Source: Musa acuminata AAA Group
Taxonomy: Eukaryota > Streptophyta > Magnoliopsida > Zingiberales > Musaceae
Assembly (NCBI RefSeq): GCF_036884655.1
Contig: NC_088356.1
Location: 12,010,001-12,074,000, forward strand
Direction: 5' to 3'
Length of the DNA: 64,000 nucleotides
Made by a program: the position numbers and the translations under genes. The notes below the pieces were generated by a model. It did not search any database, was not told where the DNA came from, and saw only the letters and a program-made list of their open reading frames with translations. Positions within the stretch are counted from its first letter, which is position 1, and each line of letters starts with the position of its first letter. Below, piece after piece: positions 34,261 to 45,969 of the stretch.

Positions 34261-35891
34261 CAGGTTGTTCAAGTGAAAGATTGGTTTTGAACTACGTGTG
34301 TTGTGTTTTGGAGAAGCTTTTGACGTCAAAATCGTTGACGCAAAAGCGAGAAAGGACAGCAACTGTTGCTGCCCTTACTACCGTCGTAGATGCAAGCACT
34401 GCCATCTGCGTGCAAATAGGCCGCTTGCAGCGGCAGCCGTAAGGTAGGCCGCGTGCGGCCAGACCCCTACGCATGGGCACTGCGCCCGCACGCAAGGGCA
34501 GCGCCTGCGTGTGCTGAACCCACGGGCAGAGGCACCTACGGCCGCTTCTCCGTGGGGTGAGGCGCCACAGGGCAACTGCGCCCGGCAGGGCAGCACCGCC
34601 TGCGAGCATTGCCTCGCGGGATGAACCGCCCGCGGAGGTGGCAACGCCCGCGGGGGCAGCGCCGCCAGCGGGCGTGTCGCCCGTAGGCGAGGGCAGCGCC
34701 CCGCCCTCCGCTGCACAGGCCACCGCTAGTGGGTGGCGGCGGTGGGAGCAGCAAAGGGGAGTATGGCATTAGGGCATACTTGGGCAAAAAGATAGTTTTG
34801 CCCTTGTGAATTTGAGAAATTCCAATTTCTATCGTTTGTCCGAATTACGAAAATACCCTTAGAAATTCAAAAATTTCCTATATATCCCTGATTTCAGAAA
34901 ATATTAATTAATTAAAAAGTTTAGTTGATTATTATTTTTATCATTATCTAGTAGTCCTACATGATGATGATTATTTATATATGTGATGTATGATGTGTGG
35001 ACAGATGATCATGGACCGTGTGATGTGTGTACTTATGATTATTATTATTGGGGCATGCGAGCCTTCATTAAATTTCTTGTTTATTGTCGGGCTTGCGTGC
35101 CTAATGATTAAGTTGTAATCACATGAGGAGGCGCAGCGGGAGCGTGAATGTGATAGCGAGACCCACGAGACGGACGATTACGATGCATCGAGATGTCGAC
35201 GGAACCGACGAGGATGAGATGGAGGATCACAGGGCATGAAGATGCACCATTGCGTACATAGATCTTGATGTGAGTGACCAGGCCTACTGGCTCGGGTCTG
35301 ATCACATTAGGTTGTGGTCCATGATTATCTGGTATGATTGCTTATACACATACTAGATATGTATATATATTTACATGCGATGTAGATATATATTAAATAT
35401 GTATATGTGTGATATGTCATATTAGGAGACCAAATCATGCAAACCTCTCTCTTTATAATATTAAGTCAGTAAACGTGAGGTAATTAAATTAACCCACGTG
35501 GCCTTCCATCATTACAGGTAGGAACCGATTCCCGGTGTAGGTTGAGTTGGTCGAGTCCCTCGAGGGTATATCATCAAATCAGACTCATCTTGTAACAAAG
35601 GTGTTGACTTAACCGAGCATCATGGTTGGTCGAGTCCCTCGAGACCATGGTGATTCGGAGGTCGAATAGGACGGGAATCATAAGGAGTTGTGATCAGCAA
35701 GAGTTACCTACTTTTTGAGCTTAGTGTGATTGGTCGAGTCCCTCGAGGTTACACTAAGACGCTGATTGGATCCTGATCTCCACTAGAAGTCTGCTGGAGA
35801 CTTTCGTTTCACGTGCTGAGGGTGTCGCTGACTCGCTAGTAAAATAGTGGGAGCATATTAAAATATAAGTCAATATCTTGATAGTTTATTT
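34261..35891 (+). other. Copia leader region
   Basis: Non-coding. A GC-rich, Ala/Pro/Gly-type repetitive block (34430-34750) stands out against AT-rich surroundings. Further on, an 18-base motif with internal inverted symmetry (TTGGTCGAGTCCCTCGAG) occurs three times, at 35547, 35626 and 35730. No gag could be recognised before the nested element. Confidence 0.6.
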
Positions 35892-37184
35892 TGTTAGGAT
35901 CGGAGCGGCACTAAGAGGGGGGGTGAATTAGTGCAGCGGATTAAAATTTTAGTTTCGACAAATCTTTTGATACGATAAAAACCGAACTTAAAAAGCTTAA
36001 CTTGAACGCGTGTTCGTAAAGGTGTGCAGCAAAGGTAATGAGGAAATAAAGCACATAAGAAGGTTTGCAGTAATGTAAATAGCAATAAGAAAATGTAAAC
36101 CAGAGATCACGCCAATTTTAAAGTGGTTTGGTCAAATGACCTACATCCACTTGCGAGGCCCTCTTCGATGAGGCTCCCACCTTCCACTAGCAAATCTCTT
36201 GAAGGGGAAGGACAAATACCCCTCTTACAACCTTTTACAAGCGGTTCACACTCTTACAAATTTTCAGCAAGAAAGAAGGAGATGAACACTCTAGCAAATT
36301 GAAAACAAGACTTGCTAAGACTTTTCTAAGACCTTTCTCTCAATCAATTGCTTCTAAAAAAGTTGTAATCTTAGCTGAGAATTGAGGGGTATTTATAGGC
36401 CTCAAGAGGATTCAAATTTGGGCTCCAAAATTTGAATTCTCTTTGGTTCCCGATGCTGGCGGTGCCACCACATGTCAGTGGTGGTGCCACCGCTTGTCAG
36501 TGTCTGACACTGACAGTATACTGGCGGTGCCACCGCCTGGCTCTCGGGTGCTGGGCAGTGCCACCGCCCAGCCAAGCGGTGCCACCGCCTGGCTCTCGGG
36601 TGTTGGACGGTGCCACCGCCCAGTCTGGTGGTGCCACCGCTAGACCCTTCGGTTCACTGGTTGGGCTTTAAGTTCAGCCTAAACCAAGTCTAATTTTGGG
36701 CCCAGTTGGCCCCTAACCAGAATATAGGATTATCTTTTAATCCTAATCCTAATTACATGTGAACTACGTAACTAAAAACATCCAAAGCAAGTTTTCAACC
36801 GCGAACGTCGAGTCTTGTTCCGGCGAGCTTTCCGACGAACTTCCGGCGGACTTTCGATATGCCCTCGTATTTCTTCCGACGGACTCCCAGTAGGCTCCCG
36901 ATCTTGTGACGACTTCAACGAGTAGCCGAGCCTTCTCGGTGATCTCCGCCAACCTTCGACGATCTCTTCGGCGAACTTCCGAAAGTTCCTGATTTCTTCT
37001 CGGTTGGTTCCGACAGCATCTCCGACGATTCTTCGGACTCTTAAACGTCCATCGAACTTGACTCCGGTATTCTTGCTTTATGTTTTCTAGTTATCGTAGT
37101 TAATCCTACACACTTAACTCAATAATATGGATTAGATCAATTAACCCATCAATTGATTTTATCATCAAAATCTGAGATTCAACA
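35892..37184 (-). repeat. Left (3') LTR of the gag-only element
   Basis: Carries two internal repeat arrays. One is a run of GCGGTGCCACCGC-like near-palindromes at about 36450-36645. The other is a degenerate series of TTCCGGCGAACTT-like units at about 36810-37060. Confidence 0.82.
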
Positions 37185-37986
37185 ATCTCCCCCTTTTTGA
37201 TGATGACAATCAATTGATGACGGAGTTAAACATAACTCCCCCTATCTATATGCCATATTTTGAGAAGATAAAAACACTTGAATTCTATCCCATTGAATTC
37301 AAGCATAAACCGATAAGTTCTAACCGTTGAACTTATCGTTATTCTCATTAAGCATAAGTAAATACGAAACTTCGATGAAAATTATTTTCAAGTCGAATGA
37401 TAAGGGACGATTTTTACTACGACAGGAGATAAAGATTTTCAACATGAATTTCATGATATAGATGTAAGGCATGCTTTCAATATGATTAATCAATCTTGCG
37501 ATATTCTCAAATATTTTATAAGGCATATAAGACATTCATATCACACAAGCTTTTGCAATTCATATAAGTCATGCTATCAAAATGGTACAAGTCATCACTT
37601 TTCTCCCCCTTTGTCATCAACAAAAAAGAGATGAGACTTTGAAGCACACAATTTGTGATCATAAAATCATTAGAGAAAGAATTCAGCATTAAGATTAATC
37701 ATTCAAATTTGCTAAAAAATATTTATCCAGAATTCATCTAAAAAAATCAGCATTTATCCAGAAAAAAAAAATCATCATTCATTCAGAAAAAAAATCAGCA
37801 TATATCCAGAATTTAAAAAATACATCTAAAAAGAAGGTTCAGTTTTCGTTCAAAAGATGACAAGCTTCGAACTTGATATTAAGAGTAAACAGAACAGAAT
37901 AAAAAGATACATCAATTAATCCTTAGGAGGTAATCCATAGTACTGATACATAACATCTATTTTTTGATTCATTTGTCGTAGTTCCT

Positions 37987-38736
37987 TCAAAATTTCAATT
38001 TGCTGGAGTCGCCCGTCAAAGCCCAATTCGTCGTTTCACCTTTGGAAGTTCTTGATTCATCCTTGGGTGCCTTCCTCTTCTTTGGCCTCTTTCTCCATTC
38101 AGGTTCATTGTTTATTTTAGATTTTTGTTTAATGAACTTATTAAGATTTAGTGTTCGAAGTTCAAATTCATCATTGTCCTCTTCACTTGAGTCATTGCTC
38201 AAGTGGTATTCATTTATCCGGAGTTCCAAATCCTTCCTGTTTTTTGGAAGGTGGTTCAAGTGTTCATCGGATTCAAAATGTTCCAAAAGTGTCATTTCAT
38301 AGGTCATTAATGACCCGATTAATTCTTCTAATGGAAAATCATTTAAATTTTTTGTCTCTTGTATTGCAGTTATTTTAGAATCCCAACTTTTTGGAAGGGA
38401 TCTTAAGATCTTGCTTACGAGATCAAAATTCGAAAAAGATTTACCAAGAACTCTTAGATTATTGACGACATCCGTGAAACGGGTGTACATGTCGCCTATA
38501 GTCTCGCTTGGTTGCATTCAAAAAAGCTCAAAAACATGCAATAAAATGTTAACTTTCGAGTCTTTGACTCTACTAGTTCCCTCATGCGTGATTTCAAGTG
38601 TTCGCCAAATATCAAAAGCCGTTTCGCACGTAGAAATCCGATTGAACTCATTTTTGTCCAAAGCGCAAAATAAGGCATTCATAGCCTTTGCGTTTAAAGA
38701 AAAATACTTCTTCTCCAAATCCGACCATTCGTTCAT
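37987..38736 (-). pseudogene. Copia-type gag (UBN2 domain) of the gag-only element
   Basis: Two collinear minus-strand frames, 38736-38518 and 38517-37987, are separated by a single TGA. They read MNEWSDLEKKYFSLNAKAM, FDIWRTLEITHEGT, HVFELF, stop, MQPSETIGDMYTRFTDVV, LPKSWDSKITAIQE, and then a Lys/Arg/Glu-rich tail. This is the UBN2 gag domain of SIRE/Tork-type copia elements, in which the stop position is normally Lys (FELFKM). The zinc knuckle expected further on is absent, as the frame ends at 37987. Confidence 0.85.
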
Positions 38737-38953
38737 CGGTTTAGAGGGAAGTTGAAAACTATTTTCAACAATATTCTATAAATCCAAATTCATAGAAATA
38801 AAAAAAACTCTCATTCGAGTTTTTCAATAAGTGTAGTCCAATCCGTTAAACAACGGTGGACGAACAACTGATAAACCCTCTTGAAAACCATGAAGAGCCA
38901 TTTCTCTTGGGTGTAAATCCAAAATGAGAAATACTGGGCTCTGATACCAATTG

Positions 38954-40532
38954 TTAGGATCGGAGCGACACTAAGAGAGGGGGGTGAATTAGTGTAGTGG
39001 ATTAAAACTCGTAAGTTTAAAAACGATTTTGTAAATGCATAGAGATTTCAATTCGTCAATGACTTAGAGAAAGTAGCTCGAGTAAAGTGAGAAGATGAAA
39101 ACCAAAAGCTTGCTGCTATGTAAATAATGATTTCAAAAAAGTAAGAACTCACACATTCAAGGAACGCACCAATTTAAAGTGGTTCGGTCAAAATGACCTA
39201 CGTCCACTTACGAAGCCTTCTCTAATGAGGCTCCCAACTTCCACTAGCAAATCACTTTGAAGGGGAAGGACAAATACCCCTCTTACAACCTTTTACAAGT
39301 GGTTCACACTCTTACAAATTTTCAAAGAGAAAGAGGGAGGTGAACACTCACGCTATTGAAAACAAAAACTTGCTAAAGACTTTGCTAAAACTTTTATCTC
39401 AATCTCTTACTTCTTAAAGGTTGTATTCTCTGCTAAGAATTGAGGGGTATTTATAGGCCCCAAGAGGATTCAAATTTGGGCTCCAAATTTTAAATTCTCT
39501 TGGGTTTTCGAGGTTGGCGGTGCCACCGCCTATCAGTGTCTGACACTGACAGTGTACTAGTGGTGCCACCGCCTAGACCGGTGGTGCCACCGCTCGGTTC
39601 TTGGGTTCTGGGCGGTGCCACCGCCTACACTATTTCAGCTCACTGGTTGGGCTCCAAACTTGGCCCAAACCAGTCCGAACTCGGGCCCAATTGGCCCCTA
39701 CTTGCGTTATAGGATTAACACCTAATCCTAACCATAATTAATGTGCTAATTATAAATTTAAAGACATTTCCTAAGCTATTACAAAGTCCGCAAGTCAAGA
39801 CTTCTTCCGGCGAGCTTCCGACGAACTTCCGGTGGTCTTCCGGCGAACTCTCGGAAACCATTCTGCATACTCCCAACAAGCTCCTAGACTTCACGATTTG
39901 ATCTTGGCGAGTTCCAACGAGCTTCTTCGGCAAGCTCCGATCTTTCTCGACGAGCTCCGCGAACTTCCAACGAACCTTCTGGTAAGCTTCCGAAAAACCC
40001 TTCGGCAAGCTCCCTACTCATTCTCGGCTAGTTCCGGCAGCATTCCCGACGAACCTTCGGACTTCCGTCGAACTCCCGAACTTGCAACGAATCCTTCACG
40101 CTTGACTCCGACACTTTGTTTCGCTTTATGTCTTCATCGTTATCGTAGTTAATCCTGCACACACAAGCCAAAACTCTACTCCGATCTAAACAATTATTAC
40201 AACGCAAATTGACATTCTGTTGCCCGGCACGTCATTGGTTGGCGCTTCGTCCGATTCTTCAGCGCATCATCCTCTCTTGCGGCTTGTTGCCCAATCAGTG
40301 GTCGACCTCCGCAACCCCAATATCCTTGGCGCAATTCCGCTCTCCTTGGCCTGATGCCCGACGTCCAAAGCCTTCTGCCGTCCAATATCCTAACGTGATC
40401 TCCTCCGGCGCAACGTCAATTCCTCCTGCGTCAACTGTCTAATCCTGATCGAGTAGACCTACATCACTCAAAATGCAGTTAAACATCTAAACACAATCAA
40501 TTAGTTTCATCATCAAAATCCAAGATTCAACA
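38954..40532 (-). repeat. Right (5') LTR of the gag-only element
   Basis: Has the same ends and the same two kinds of internal arrays (about 39510-39630 and 39790-40110) as the left LTR. It also holds an extra 250-300 bases (about 40195-40470) with no counterpart on the left. Confidence 0.8.
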
Positions 40533-41168
40533 ATAGGCTTGATATAACACATGCTTTGAGTGTCACGAGCAGGTATCAAGCGGATCCAGGCTTAGAGCAC
40601 TAGAAAGCAGTAAAGTATATCCTTAAGTACTTGAGAAGGACTAAGGATCTTTTACTAGTCTATGGAGGTAGTAGCCTCAAGGTTGAAGGCTACACAGACT
40701 CGAGTTTTCAGTCTAATGTCGATGATAACAAGTCGAATTCAGGGTATGTGTATATCTTGAATGGAGGAGCAGTGTACTGGAAGAGTTCCAAGCAAGATAC
40801 TACTGTTGACTCGACCATAGAGGCGGAGTAAATTGCTGCATCAGATGCAGCAAAGGAGGGGAGTCTGGGTGAAGAAGTTCATCACAGATTAGGGAGTCGT
40901 GCTGGATAGCGAGGAGCCGATTTCCTTATATTGCGACAACAACGAGGCGATTGCTCAAGCGAAGAAACTCAGGTCTCATCAGAAATCTAAGCATGTTCTG
41001 AGGAGGTTCCACCTTATCAAAGAGATCGTAACCCGAGGGGATGTAGTAGTGGAAAGAGTTCCATCTGAAGATAACATTGCAGATCCACTAACAATGTCGT
41101 TGTCTCATATTGTCTTTGAGCATCATAGGGGTCTGATGGAGATTAGACACATAGGTGATTGGCTTTAG
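40533..41168 (+). pseudogene. Copia RNase H domain and pol end
   Basis: Reading resumes right after the nested element with RLDITHALSVTSRYQADPGLEHWKAVKYI, then the copia RNase H: GYTDSSFQSNVDDNKSNSGY, VYWKSSKQDTTVDSTIEAE, a TAA stop near 40829, a frameshift, then LYCDNNEAIAQAKKLRSHQKSKH and EDNIADPLT. The family has Tyr in place of the stop (AEYIAA). The upstream part of pol is missing. Confidence 0.87.
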
Positions 41169-41182
41169 GTCAAGTGGGAGAT

Positions 41183-41295
41183 TGCTAGTCATAGGTGCCC
41201 AGCAAGCCAATCACGTGAGTGATGGCACGTGTGACTTGACACAGAATCTTTTTTTGCTTATTATATATTGACATTTATCACTTTATATTAACTAT

Positions 41296-41377
<82 letters not shown>

Positions 41378-42847
41378 GATGTCATTGGATCTGTGCAATG
41401 GGAATGAGATTGTGATGAGATCACGATAATGAGATCGATTCACCTTTAAACATAGATCATAAATAATCCCGATCATAGGTTACTCGAGAGGGACATTGTG
41501 ATAACCGGACAGACTGGTGTGCTGTATACCCGTCCATATGATGGATGCAGCTGGTCTCATAGCTGCTCGTGTGGGGACACTAGGGATATAGTACAGGTGC
41601 TCATTGGAGAATGAGTTCACTGATTGATCCACTTACGGAATGCTGGATGGTTGATGATGCCTTATTGTTAGACATCAATTCCGTAGTCCTAGTGGTGTAT
41701 CTGGTCCTTAGACTTGATACACCAAGGATGTCTTGTATGGGTGTTCCACTCTTTGATACCAGACTTATAGGTTTGGCTGTCCCAGATCTAGTACAGTTGG
41801 TCATTGGGAGTGGCAGTCGACCTTACAAGGGCTATTGAGTGTCGATAGAGGATCATCCACTCTTGGCATCAAAAGAGGAATATCTCATTTGTTCTTGCTC
41901 AGACAAATCCTTGGCTAGGGTCATTCGGGTTGAGAGAGAAAGTGTTCTCCGGGAGAATCCGATTAGAGTGAGAGTCGAGTAGAAACCGTATCGGTCTGAC
42001 AGCACTATGCTCGATATACGGTCTCTAGGATATTAAATAGATGAGGGACTATAGGTACACAGTAATTGAGGACAGACAGGTCCAATAGATTGGATTCCCC
42101 TGTATCGTTTGGGGATTACGGCGTAGTGGCCTAGTACGTCCGTAGTCGATGAGTCGAGTGAATTATTATAGAGATAATAATTCACTAAGTTAGAAGGAAT
42201 TCTGACAGGTATGACTCACGGCCATCTTGATATTGAGCCTAGAGGGTCACACATATATGATAGGCATTACGATGAGTAGAGGTTCGGATATGAGATATCC
42301 GCCGGAGTCCCTGTCTTATTGGATATCCAATAAGCCCCTAAATTATTAGATCCTATGGACGAGATCCAATAAGAGCACATGAGAGATTATTGGATAGAGA
42401 TCCACTAATCTAAAAGGCTTGGGTAATTGGATGCAGATCCAATACTCACTAGGGGAGGATCCATTAGGTTTTGACAAGGGACCTCTATAAATAGGAGGGA
42501 TTCAGAGCCTCATAGGCTAGAGCCTTTGCTTGCCTCTCCTATTCTCCTTCCCCTCTCAACCTTAGAGTAGGCCTGGAGTTTTGAGGAGCATCGTCGTAGC
42601 CCTGCTATGTAGATCACCGCTAGAGAGGAGGACGTTTGACCTCCTTCACCCTCACCTAAAGATCTGTAAGGAAACAGAGATATATGATCTCCCTAAGTAA
42701 CACAATCTACTCTATACGCAGTTTTAAGTTTCGCAGATTTTACGCACCAATCTTTGCACGACGACAAACATCTCTTTGAGAATAAGGGATTTTGGTTTTC
42801 TTGTTCTTCCGCTGCGCATGTGATGTCGCCCCCAAGATTTCCCAATA
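41183..42847 (+). repeat. 3' LTR of the copia element
   Basis: Similar to the 5' LTR over its whole length, but it has expanded a perfect AT dinucleotide run to about 76 bases (41299-41374) where the 5' LTR has only a short ATATGCATG stretch. Its TATA box lies near 42485. Confidence 0.92.
41299..41374. repeat. (AT)38 microsatellite in the 3' LTR
   Basis: An uninterrupted AT run of about 38 units, absent from the paired 5' LTR, so it expanded after the element inserted. Confidence 0.9.
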
Positions 42848-42852
42848 GTTTA

Positions 42853-44869
42853 AAACTTTTATACAACGTATCAATTCAGATTCATCGACAACATTTCATT
42901 ACATACAAAATACACTTATACAATAATAACATAACAACTAACAAGACTTGCCTACAATTTTGAATAACTCTCCAGTGCCTTATCCCAATATAAACATCTC
43001 AGTGTATGACATGCTAACCTGAAAAAATTATATAATAATGGAGTGAGTTAAAAAACTTAGCAAGTGACAAACATATCAATAGCAAAAGTGTTTAGTTTCA
43101 AACAAACAATGTATCAAAATGCAATGCAAAATATAAGAATTCATAGATATAATCTCATTAGATACCGAATCACAAATGTCATTTCAATCAAATATATTTG
43201 GTTCATAACAAATAGAATAAAGAATAATTGAAGCATATCAATAACGTATGAAATGTTCCAGGGTATATAAACAACAAATAAAATATTTCGAAGCTTATTA
43301 ATGGCGTATGAAAGGTTTCGGAGCATATCAATGATATATAAAATATTTCAGAGTGTATCAATGACGTATAAACATCCCAGAGGCATAAGAAGCATTTCGG
43401 AACATATCAAAGAACAAATACGAAACAGAAGCTCAAACATCGTATTTGACATTGCATTTATATCATTCTTATCCAAAGAATACACAAAAGCACGTAATCA
43501 AAGGTTTAGATATCATATTAAACACGTAGAATGTGAAGTGGAATCCCAAAAATAATCTAGAGCATCGTGGGCACTAGGCACATACTCTTTACCATTTCTG
43601 GCAAAGGTCCAAATAATCCTTTTACCATTTTTGGCAAAGGTTCAAATAATTCTTTTACCATTTCTGACAAAGGTCCAAATAATCTCACAAACACATTAGT
43701 ACAAAAGGATAGTGTGAACAATAAATCAGCACATATCAGAAGTACATGCAAAACAACGAAATGTACATATGCCTTAAGAGTCAATACGATGCAAACATAA
43801 TCTTTCATAAATGTATTCAAATTTGAAAGAAAATAAATGCAAGAGTATACAAGGATTTTGGCATATATCGGATGCACATGTAGAACAACGAAACATACAT
43901 GTGCCCATACGAAACAACACGATACAACACAAACTTTACATAATAGGTTTCAAGAATGTAAATAATTTATGGAAAAGAGCATACAAGAATTCAAAGTAGT
44001 AATATAAAGCTCAATTGAAGAAAGAATGCTAGATGAAATCAATTTCTAAAGGGAATGAAACAAGAACAAACGAAATCAACCAAAGCTCAATTTTTGATAG
44101 AATTTGAGAGACACATTTAACAAATGATTCAAACTATCAATTTTACTCCAATTTACTCAAGAAATATATCATTAAAAGATATTTCAATCTACTTTCAGAT
44201 AAAATAAATTTTATATGAATTGAACTTTCCAATAGAGAGTTACGAATAATTTGGTAACTAAAGGTCAGATAACAAAATCACTGTTTTGGCAGAATTTATA
44301 GGGTCGGATTCAATAGATAATTGGGTAGGTGTTTGGACTCAAAATCTTTTGATCCAAATATCAAAGGAAAGATCTATGAGTCTAGTTTCTAATGAAATAA
44401 GATTTGAATAAATTAAAATTTCTAACAAGGACTTACAGTTTAGTATCAAAAGATCATAAATTATAGTCCCTATTTTACAGAATCTATAGGGTTAATTGAA
44501 AACAAAAGTTTGGACAGTCAAATTTACTCCAAATCCTTCAAATAAATTATCAAAAGAAAGATTTACGAGTCTACATTCAGATCAAATAAGTTTTATCTAA
44601 ATTAAAAATTAGTATAGGGATTTATGGCTAAAACAAAATGGATTAGTCAGAATCTTGGAAGTTTTTTATATTCACATCGTTACGTCTAAATAAGAGATAT
44701 ATCAGATACAAGGTTAGAACAATTCAAAATTTCTCCTATTCAAGATACAAGCATAAATAAAATTACAGTAGTGAAAGGTTTAGGACACATGCAGGAGAAA
44801 AGATCGGAACATTTGTAATAGAAAAAATCAGAACACTTATCTTTGGAAGATTTTGATCCGAAGAAAGTG
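42853..44869. other. AT-rich decayed repeat DNA
   Basis: No supported gene. Degenerate units of about 30-40 bases with the pattern CATATCAATGACGTATAAA recur between 43225 and 43410. A cleaner 33-base tandem repeat lies at 43591-43686. I read this as the remains of an old retroelement, the other side of the DNA split by the copia insertion, but the class cannot be established. Confidence 0.5.
43591..43686. repeat. Three tandem 33-base units
   Basis: Units starting ACCATTTCTGGCAAAGG at 43591, 43624 and 43657. The period is a multiple of three, and the minus strand reads a repeated 11-residue unit of the form LFGPLPEMVKG in an open frame of 106 codons. Confidence 0.82.
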
Positions 44870-45960
44870 TAAACCTGAATCATTCTTCTACTTTTTCCTC
44901 TATCTCCTTTCTCTATTTTGTTTTCTGTACCTATCTTCTTTTTCCCAGGCCTGCCACTACCACAATCGCAGTTGCAGCCGCAGCCACGTTCACAGCCGTA
45001 GCCCCTTCCACTACGTTACTTCATTTTTTCCTTCTCTCGTCCCTTGTTTTTCTTTCCCAAACGCAACCGTCACGGACACCGCTGCTGCTGCAGCCGTAGT
45101 TGCCGTAGTTGCGACCGTAGCCGCAGCCGCGGCCGCAGCCACAGCCACAGCCACCCTCCCTTCTTCCTCTTCTTCCCTCTCTTTTCCCTTTTCTTCTTCC
45201 TTTCCTTCTCTTCTTTCCCAGCTGCAACTGCCGCAGTCGTAGTCGCAGCCACAGCCTCTTCTTCCACCCCTGCTCTTGTTCCTCTCCTTCTTCTCTTCCA
45301 GCTGCAGCTGCCACTGCCGCAGCCGTAGCAGCCCCTTCTTCTTTCCCGTCTCTTCTTCTTCTCTTCTTCTCCTTGCTCCCTTTCTTTCCCATCAGCAACT
45401 GTCGCAGCCGCTGCCACAGCCCACTTCTTTCCCTTCTCTTCTTCCTCTCCTTCCCTTCTTCCTTCCTCTTCTTCTTTCCCAGCCGTAGCTGCCACAGCCA
45501 CAGCCACAGTTCCCCTTCCTCTCTTCTTCCTCTCCTTCTCTTCCAGCTGCAGCTGCCACCGCCGCAGCTGCAGCCCCTTCTTCTTTCCCTTCTCTTCTTC
45601 TCCTCTTCTTCCCTTCTTCTCTTCTTCTTCCCTTCTCCTCCCCGACGCACAGCGCCTCCTCTCCTCTGTTTCCTCCTGCGGGAAACAGAGGTGCCCGCAG
45701 CCACCTCCTCCCTCTTCTTCTTCTCTTCTTCTCCTCTTCTTAGTCTTCTTCTTCTTCTTCTCCTCCCCAACGCCCCACACATCCTCTCTGTTTCCTTCTG
45801 CGGGAAACTCTAGGCTGCAGCACCCCTAGCTGCTGCAGCTACCTCCCTCTCCTCTCCCTCTTCCATCTCTCTTCTTTTCTTCTTCTTCTCTTCTCTTCTC
45901 CCTCTTCTTCCCTTCTTCTCTTCCTCCCCTCTTCTTCCCTTCTCCACCCCAACGTGCGTG
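44870..45960. repeat. Kilobase array alternating polypyrimidine tracts and GCNGCNGC-like blocks
   Basis: The plus strand alternates (CTT/CTC/TTCC)-rich pyrimidine tracts of about 50-100 bases with blocks of 20-40 bases such as CAGCTGCAGCTGCCGCAGCC. At least seven CNG-rich blocks can be counted, near 44965, 45085-45150, 45220-45260, 45300-45330, 45400-45420, 45480-45510 and 45545-45575. The low complexity leaves several frames open on both strands (Lys/Arg/Glu-rich on minus, Ser/Leu/Phe/Pro-rich on plus). None looks like a real protein. Confidence 0.85.
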
Positions 45961-45969
45961 AGAGGCAGG

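Larger units (their letters stand above)
35892..40532 (-). mobile_element. Gag-only (TR-GAG-like) LTR retrotransposon nested in the copia element
   Basis: Terminal repeats TGTTAGGATCGG...GATTCAACA lie at 35892-37184 (1293 bases) and 38954-40532 (1579 bases). The primer-binding site (TGGTATCAGAG on minus, 38941-38951) adjoins the right LTR, and a polypurine tract (AAAAAGGGGGAGAT on minus) adjoins the left. The interior of 1.77 kb encodes only a copia-type gag; no protease, RT, RNase H or integrase. I find no target-site duplication, and the two LTRs diverge strongly after the first 60 bases, so this may be a recombinant of two insertions. Elements with gag alone have been described as TR-GAGs. 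Confidence 0.78.
32642..42847 (+). mobile_element. Ty1/copia LTR retrotransposon with a nested element
   Basis: LTRs at 32642-34247 (1606 bases) and 41183-42847 (1665 bases) start TGCTAGTCATAGGTG and end CCAACA/CCAATA. GTTTA flanks both sides (32637-32641 and 42848-42852). A primer-binding site follows the left LTR and a purine tract (CAAGTGGGAGAT) precedes the right LTR, so it is oriented plus. Between them only the leader and the RNase H end of pol survive; gag, protease, integrase and RT are gone and their place is held by the gag-only element 35892-40532. It cannot move on its own. Confidence 0.92.

Noticed and set aside
34292..34787. Ala/Pro/Gly-rich frames on the minus strand of the copia leader
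   Set aside because: They lie in a GC-rich repetitive leader, overlap in three frames and show no domain.
35547..35747. Three evenly sized repeats with spacers, briefly considered as a CRISPR-like array
   Set aside because: Only three 18-base repeats with spacers of unequal length inside a plant retrotransposon leader.
44873..45813. Several 70-250-codon frames rich in Arg/Lys/Glu or Ser/Leu/Pro on both strands
   Set aside because: They are by-products of a low-complexity pyrimidine/CNG array; frames overlap on both strands and none has a domain.
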